Origin: Parasponia andersonii | Taxonomy: Eukaryota; Streptophyta; Magnoliopsida; Rosales; Cannabaceae | Assembly: GCA_002914805.1 (NCBI GenBank) | Contig: JXTB01000338.1 | Span: 204,375-268,374 of the forward strand | Direction: 5' to 3' | DNA length: 64,000 bases | Part shown: positions 48,023 to 64,000 of the stretch, piece after piece | How the letters are laid out: each line of letters opens with the position of its first letter | Numbering within the stretch: the first letter of the stretch is position 1 | Made by a program: the position numbers and the translations under genes | The notes under the pieces: generated by a model | Databases searched by the model: none | Told to the model about the DNA's origin: nothing | Seen by the model: the letters and a program-made list of their open reading frames with translations, nothing else

Positions 48023-48975
48023 CAAGATTTCATACATTTGCGTTTGTAGTCCACATTTGTGATTTAAATATCGACCTCTTCTTCAGAAAAATACGAAAAA
48101 ATTGTTCACATTTTAAACCATTCAATCAAACACGTACCAATGTTGACCATTCTTTTCACCCGAAAAGCTACGTAAACACGGTGATCATAGAACAAGCTAG
48201 TGGAAAATAGGGGGAAAATGACAATACAGTTCAGACTTCAGATTAAGGAGAAAAATAATGCTCAGTCCACTCGTATCTGAACATGAAGTCTTTCAAACCA
48301 ATACATGAAATGATGAGTTTACAAAATCATTTATTCTCACTCCCAGATCTGCTTAATGCAGCAAGAATTACTGTATTATCATTCTCAAATAAAGACTACA
48401 TTTCTTGAAATTGAACTATATATAAGACATTGGAAAATCTGAGAGGATAAAGTCAAAATCCCTTCTACAAAATCTGTGGAAATACGCACGAACCCTATTC
48501 AATAAATTGGTTATAAATGTTAAAAATTCCAAACCTAAACGAAAAATTATGATTCCCACGCTTGAATGAGACATCTCCTATATTAAAAAAATGATAATTC
48601 CAATACCTGACTCAGCTGTTTCCTTGCCTTCAAATACAAGACTCCAAGAACAAAAACACTCTCAAAGCTCGGAAAGCCACACCACCCCTGTACACCATAC
48701 CCCTCTCTCCCAACCCTGAGCTGCTTCACTTCACCCAAATGTTGCATTGAATCAAGTTAATTTTTGAAGAGGTGCGAATCAATTCAAGCTTCGATAGTGT
48801 CGATGGCTAAGTTTTCCCCCGACATATTGGGGACCAAAATTGATATTTTGCTCAATAGGATCATCACCAAAATATTACCGGACAGTCACAAAATGATCAA
48901 CAAAGTTGATCCAGACACACAGCTCTGACGAGCACATAGAGAGCCATCAGAAAACAACACCTTATGAGAACACTA
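48023..48975. other. Probable 3' UTR and downstream flank of transportin-1
   Basis: No open frame is supported. The part from about 48,200 to 48,975 has normal base composition and is likely the 3' UTR of the minus-strand transportin gene. Confidence 0.5.
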
Positions 48976-59047
<10,072 letters not shown>

Positions 59048-59223
59048 AGTAACTCTATATATAAGCTTTAGACGATTCTGATAAAACAAACCAGTGAAGG
59101 AGAAGGCTATCGGATTCTAAACCCAGAACCAGAAGAGGAAAGAGAGCAGAGAAGAGGGAGTTAGGACAGGGCAAGAGGTTTTGGTGGGCGAGAAGAAGAG
59201 GAGGCGAAGAAGATGATCTCTGG

Positions 59224-59232
59224 TTATATATA
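59224..59232 (-). promoter_or_regulatory. Candidate TATA element of transportin-1
   Basis: The minus strand reads TATATATAACCAGAGATC about 180 bases before the ATG, directly beside a TA run (59,228-59,251). The TA run makes the exact element ambiguous. Confidence 0.45.
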
Positions 59233-59251
59233 ATATATATATATATATATA

Positions 59252-60031
59252 ATGAATTTAAATAAAGAAACACAATGAAACAATATATATTTATTTTTTC
59301 CTAGAAATTAAAAATAAATTAATAAAGCAATTATTAGTTTGCAAAGCAAATGTACTGGGATTTTGGGGATTTTGCATTTTCATGGGCTGGGGTGGCTTTT
59401 TGTAGTGTTGCCCAGTGCCTTCTGGCAGTGCGATGCCTTGGACCAATTGATTCCATTTAAGTTCTTCTCTTTTCTAGTCTTTTTCTTTTTCTCAAGTAAT
59501 ACATAAAACTAATGTCTGAAAATTATGTTGAAAAATTATTACAAATTCTTAATAAAGATAATATTTGAAATACCAATTTTTTAATACTAAAGACATGATA
59601 CCATATGTTTATCCTTCTTAATAATTTGCATTAAAAATTGTTTATTCAGTTTAAATCTATTTTTCCGTATGAATATTAATTTTAATTAAGGAATGTTGTT
59701 TGTAGTTATTTGTACATTTATACACCGTGTGCTTTCTTTTTTTCAATATTTGTTTATATTGATACCAGTTTTGTTTTTTTTTATTGAGTTATACCATTTG
59801 AATGAACACAAATGAGTAATTATATACCCCTACTTTTTGTAAGTTTGTTTTTTTTTTCCTTTCTTTTTAACGAGAAAAAGAAAAAACAAAAATGTCATGC
59901 TATAATTTCACACTTCAATGGTTAGTTTTATGTTTCTATTTTATATGTCTTCTTCGTAGGTTATACCATTTATACAGCTCATAAATACAAACCTCAAAAA
60001 CAGAACACACTTCCCCTTTTTCCTTTCTCCC
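59252..60031. other. AT-rich intergenic region upstream of transportin-1
   Basis: No gene or clear repeat is seen apart from homopolymer runs. Confidence 0.6.
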
Positions 60032-60178
60032 TTTTTTTTTTTTTTTTTGTGGTTGAAATAGCATGCTCGTTTGTATTTTCATTTACCCAAATATCACTCT
60101 CCTCTCCTAGTCACCTAGGTTACTCGGTCTCGAACCTTTAACTGCGAGACATGAAACCCAATTGCATGAGCTAAGCCC
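60032..60178 (-). mobile_element. tRNA-derived SINE
   Basis: On the minus strand the element starts GGGCTTAGCTCATGCAATTG (A box at 60158-60173). It carries a perfect B box GGTTCGAGACC (60126-60136) with 21 bases between the boxes, and ends in 17 A residues (60032-60048). Total about 147 bases. The tRNA-like head plus poly-A tail define a SINE. No flanking target duplication was found, so it is old, or the ends are slightly misjudged. A tRNA pseudogene with chance poly-A is less likely. Confidence 0.72.
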
Positions 60179-61332
60179 AATTTTAATCTTGGTGGATGAC
60201 AGCTATTTGCCACGACATTTGCATTATTTGATCAATCTGGACAAGTTCAAACTTCAAAGTTCAAACTTATGTAGTTCTGTGTTCTGTGACAAGTGTCTTT
60301 TACATTTCTCAAGCAACTTTTTTGTTATTGCCAAAATTTCTCCAAATCTCATCTTTCAGTCGCAAACTCTCAATCCCAATCATTTAGGCATATAGCTAGA
60401 TGATAACTATAATGTTTATACGTATACATATACATATACTATACACAGATAAACAAGAAAAGAAATATACACGCGAAAAATAATGTACCACTCCATTATT
60501 TTCTCTCTTTTTTTTGGTTACCTTTTTGGCCAAGGCAAACTACATGCCGTCCTACGTTGTAGCGTACAAGATTTGCAAGTATACTCTTGAAAAACTTGAA
60601 AGTGAGAATTCTGTATAATAGCCATAGAAAACCACGTCGAAGTAATAGAACCATTTTTCCAGATGCAACTTTATCAAGAGGCGAGCCAGAGCTACGTTAA
60701 GCGTAATTTACCAAATCAATGGATGTTAGAATCCCAATAGAAATACCCAAGTCTTTGACACCAATAGCCGAGCATGTGTTACTAAGCTGAAATTTTCAAC
60801 CATCACGCCATTTTTTTTTTTTTGGCTTGAAACCATCACGCCAAATTATTAGGCGTGAAACCTTATTTCCCCAGTTGGACTTCCCATGCAAGAATGCGAT
60901 AATCCCCAAATACGCCAAGGACTAATGATACCTCCAAAACCATCACATGCACAAGCCTGTAATATATATACATTCTGAGAGAAGCTTGGAACACATGTGG
61001 AAACAATGTAACTTATAGATGAATTTAGCTTGTTATTCTAATCAGCACCAGGCAGTAAGGTATATGTAATTGAGATAACAAATAGGCATTTATATATCTT
61101 CTATAATACAAGAATGGGCACAATATAGCATCTCACTGAAGCGTGTGCTTGTGAATCACCTTGGACAAGTTTTGCTGGTGTATTTCTCCACTCAGCAAAC
61201 AAGAAAACAAAAGAAATACCCAGGTCGAAGTAACAACAATGAGAATACAATGAATTCTATCGGAAGATATCAACATTACCCAAATCGAAATTCAGAAGAC
61301 CGCATGCCGTTAACTGCTTCTACAACATCTTC
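60179..61332. other. Intergenic region and 3' flank of the DnaJ gene
   Basis: No gene is supported. It holds the probable 3' UTR of the DnaJ gene at its right end. Near 60,799-60,862 the word CCATCACGCCA is repeated, and its partial reverse (GGCGTGA) follows, so the RNA could form a small hairpin. Confidence 0.55.
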
Positions 61333-62572
61333 CTACAGTGATGCTGGTAGGTTTCGTTTTTTCTGCTGTTCTGCAGCCTATTCAGCAGCAAAGATCACAT
61401 ATTAGGTAACATAAAATGAATACAAGACTAGATATCCAACAACAAAGTATAAAATATACATAGAAGAAAAAATTTCCTGGCACATTAACTTCTTAAAAAT
61501 TAAAACGTTATCAAGTTAATCAAACGAAACAACAAATGAGTCATGATAATTAAAACTTTCAGACAGAAAGTGACATAGAAACATTAAATTCAAGTAATTT
61601 GGAAATTGGAAACAAAAACAAACCTTTCGGAGTTTCTCCAAAACAGAATCCTCAAATGCTTTATAGCCAGCTCCAACCAGATTGATTCGTTCAGCTTCAG
61701 CAGGTCTCTGTACGGTGGGAACCTCTGCTGCTGTAGCTGGTAAATAAGGTAAAACTTGCAAGGGATTAGAAAGATCACCGCTCACAGTGCCTGTAGCAGC
61801 AACCTACAAGAAATAGCACACGACATAAGTACTTCGAGAATAACGAAAAAGAAGCTCCAATATTCAGAATTGAGATATTATAACTACTATGCAACAATGA
61901 ACTCACAGCTGCATCTCTACTGGCCATTACAACAAGTGCTGAACCTCTTTTCTTCTTCATGACAACATCTTCAACATCGCCAAATTTTGAGAACAACTCT
62001 CGCAACCTCTCCGCCGTGTAACCCTCACCAACTTTCAACCAAGATACCTTGAGTATCCTCTTCTTATCCACTAGTTCCTCACCAGTATTAGCACTCTCTT
62101 TACCAACCCCTCCCATCTCAGTCTTCAATACTGAAGCAGCAGTTTTTCCTTTATTGGCATGCATTGCACGTACCCTTGCAACCTGTTCTTTGAGCTCCTT
62201 GAGAATCCTCTCCTCTTTCTCTCTTTCTCTCGCAGCAGGATCAGGCGCAAAAGCAGCTCGTTCTCCTTCTTCAAGATCAGAAACCATCTTCCTTTTCTTG
62301 GCATCACGTTCAGAGTGACGGCGTTGCTGCTCTAGCTTAACCTTCAAAAGATCATCAAATAGTTTTCTGGCTTTCTCATCCTTTAGTATCTCATAGGATG
62401 ACTTGAGCCTCTGGAATTTGTCATGGGCTTTCGGATCACCTCGATTCTTGTCGGGGTGCAACTCTAGAGCCTTTACTTTATATGCCTTTGATATCTCTTT
62501 CTCCGTAAGCTTGGCACCATCCTCACCAGTTGGTAACCCAAGAATGCTATAGTGATCTACATCAATATCCAT
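61333..62572 (-). CDS. DnaJ homolog subfamily C member 17-like (J domain plus RRM)
   Basis: Three exons, 61907-62572, 61624-61803 and 61333-61377, all joined in phase 0, give 296 residues, close to the length of animal DNAJC17. A J domain fills about residues 6-75 (DHYSILGLPTGEDG, then LELHPDKNRGDP with the HPD motif that stimulates Hsp70). A charged helix follows (about 76-140, KLEQQRRHSERDAKKRK, AAREREKEERILKELKEQ). An RRM-like segment covers about 168-222 (RILKVSWLKVGEGYTAERL, ELFSKFGDVEDVVM, RGSALVVM). DNAJC17 and its yeast relative Cwc23 are linked to spliceosome function, so a nuclear role in splicing is likely by family. The last exon adds only 14 residues (AAEQQKKRNLPASL). A 5' UTR intron ends eight bases before the ATG. 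Confidence 0.9.
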
Positions 62573-62580
62573 TTCTAGTC

Positions 62581-63242
62581 CTACAAATCAGAAACTACCT
62601 AGGAAAAACAAAAAGGTCCAGATTAGAAGAGTCTACATTACTTAAAAACGTCAATTCATAGACAATACGAAACAGCTATATATTATACGCCATTCGATTA
62701 CAATAACCAAATATGAACTCCACAAGTTGTTTTTTTGAATTGTTCTTTCTTTCAATTTGTTGTTAGTTTGTACCAATTAAGCTTATTATTCAGTCTATCA
62801 ATATGGAAATCAATAATAAGAACGCTTTTACTATAGCCATAATCTTCTTAACTTCCGGGCATCCCAACTATGAGGATTAAGTAAAGACGATCAACAAAGA
62901 GTTCTAAATCTAATCCAGAAATATCTCAAAAAACATGCAGATTCTAATTTCACATCTGTGTCAATTCATTTTGGACATTCTCTATAATACATCATAATAA
63001 CTAAAACACCATCCATCACAATAGTTAAAAACTCTTCCCCATATTCATTACCTAACAATAAAAATAAAAGATATATAATATATTTTCATAGAGTATAACA
63101 TATGAAACCCAACTGTCCAAAAAAAATAAAAATAAAAAATGAAACCGCATAATATAAATAAAACCAAATTGAGGATATGCCTTACAATAAAGAAAATACG
63201 TAAAACACGAATAAGGAAAACCGAATTTGACGGAGGACTTAC
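62581..63242 (-). other. 5' UTR intron of the DnaJ gene
   Basis: On the minus strand the donor GAGCAG|GTAAGT (63243/63242) and the acceptor TGATTTGTAG|GACTAG (62581/62580) enclose an AT-rich 662-base intron. The untranslated first exon would run from about 63,370 to 63,243. Confidence 0.65.
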
Positions 63243-63379
63243 CTGCTCACAGTGGCGAAGATAGTCTGAGAGGATATATGCAGAAAGACTCTGCGAATAA
63301 CGGCGAGCGAGCCCAGAGAATTAGGGTTTCTCTTCTCCCTTCTCTCTCAATTCTAGGATTCTAGGGTTTTGGTTGGGAT

Positions 63380-64000
63380 TTTACAGGAGCCAGAATCCCC
63401 TATAGAAAGACGATTGGGAATTTTGAACGGAAATTAATTAGAAAGGCCGAACTACGCCTTTTTTTTTTTCCTCCATTCTTTTTTTTTTTTTTTTTTTTGA
63501 CGAATTATCCAATCTAATATTATTTGCTTCCTTTTGTATAAAAATCTACTCCTTCGGTAAAACGACGTAGTTTGATAAATAGTAGATTTTTCTTTATTCC
63601 TTTTTGAGGGTATTGATAAATAGTAGTTTGAGTCTGGTTGTGTTTGACTTTTTAAAAAATAATAATAATAATAATTTTTCGTTTCCTACAAATTTGATAT
63701 TTTACACGAGTTGTGCATCTGAGACTATGAGAAAGATGTTGTTTGATGGGGATTTTTTTTAAATTGTTTTCAACTCTAAAGGAAAATTTTCATATTTCTA
63801 TTCTGAAAATTTAGGATTCCACGTAAAGAAAAATAAAAATATAAAGGATGCTTATGATAAGTTTTAAAAATTACCATTCTTTTATTCAATTTTAATTTTA
63901 TTTTATTATTAAGGTATAATTTTTGTATTTATATTTGGAACTGATTTTAATACATTTGGAAATGCCCTTCACAGAATATTGTTTTTCTCTTACAAATCTT
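63380..64000. other. Upstream flank of the DnaJ gene, AT-rich
   Basis: The putative promoter side of the DnaJ gene. It contains T runs (63,461-63,499) and an AAT microsatellite near 63,658-63,676. No gene is seen. Confidence 0.55.

Overview
The window is nuclear DNA of a flowering plant, most likely a eudicot. Intergenic DNA is AT-rich, genes have many short GT-AG introns, and plant-lineage retrotransposons (Ty1/copia, chromovirus and Tat-type Ty3/gypsy) lie between them. The proteins are plant families: a DYW-class PPR protein, a PUT-type polyamine transporter and a plastid SecE. There is one assembly gap (33528-34026).

Layout. 1-3780: right-hand part of a minus-strand Ty1/copia element cut by the window edge. 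3781-8630: AT-rich spacer containing a long inverted-repeat element (6066-6886). 8631-11100: polyamine transporter gene with UTR introns on both sides of an intronless CDS. 11536-18896: old minus-strand chromovirus with a nested insertion. 19434-21857: intronless PPR-DYW gene resembling Arabidopsis At4g35130. 23002 to the gap: plus-strand Tat-lineage Ty3/gypsy element with two RNase H regions and an antisense, apparently spliced gene near its 3' LTR. 35941-36447: unrecognised acidic-tailed plant protein. 38639-41820: PP2A B' (B56) regulatory subunit, with a hAT-like element in its single coding intron. 44901-46115: five-exon plastid SecE (SECE2-like). 46472-48022: two inverted-repeat elements. 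48976-59047: transportin-1, 29 exons on the minus strand. 60032-60178: tRNA-derived SINE. 61333-62572: DNAJC17-like J-domain/RRM protein on the minus strand.

The host genes are unrelated housekeeping or organelle genes and do not form a pathway or cluster. All their splice joins keep the reading frame, so they look intact. The retroelements are fossils with several to many breaks. No new multi-gene system is evident. The most unusual points are: (1) the antisense gene inside the Tat element; (2) the PPR-DYW protein whose HxE deaminase motif reads HSV; (3) an in-frame, stop-free first intron in the SECE2-like gene that carries a CT microsatellite; (4) four non-coding inverted-repeat elements not assigned to a family.
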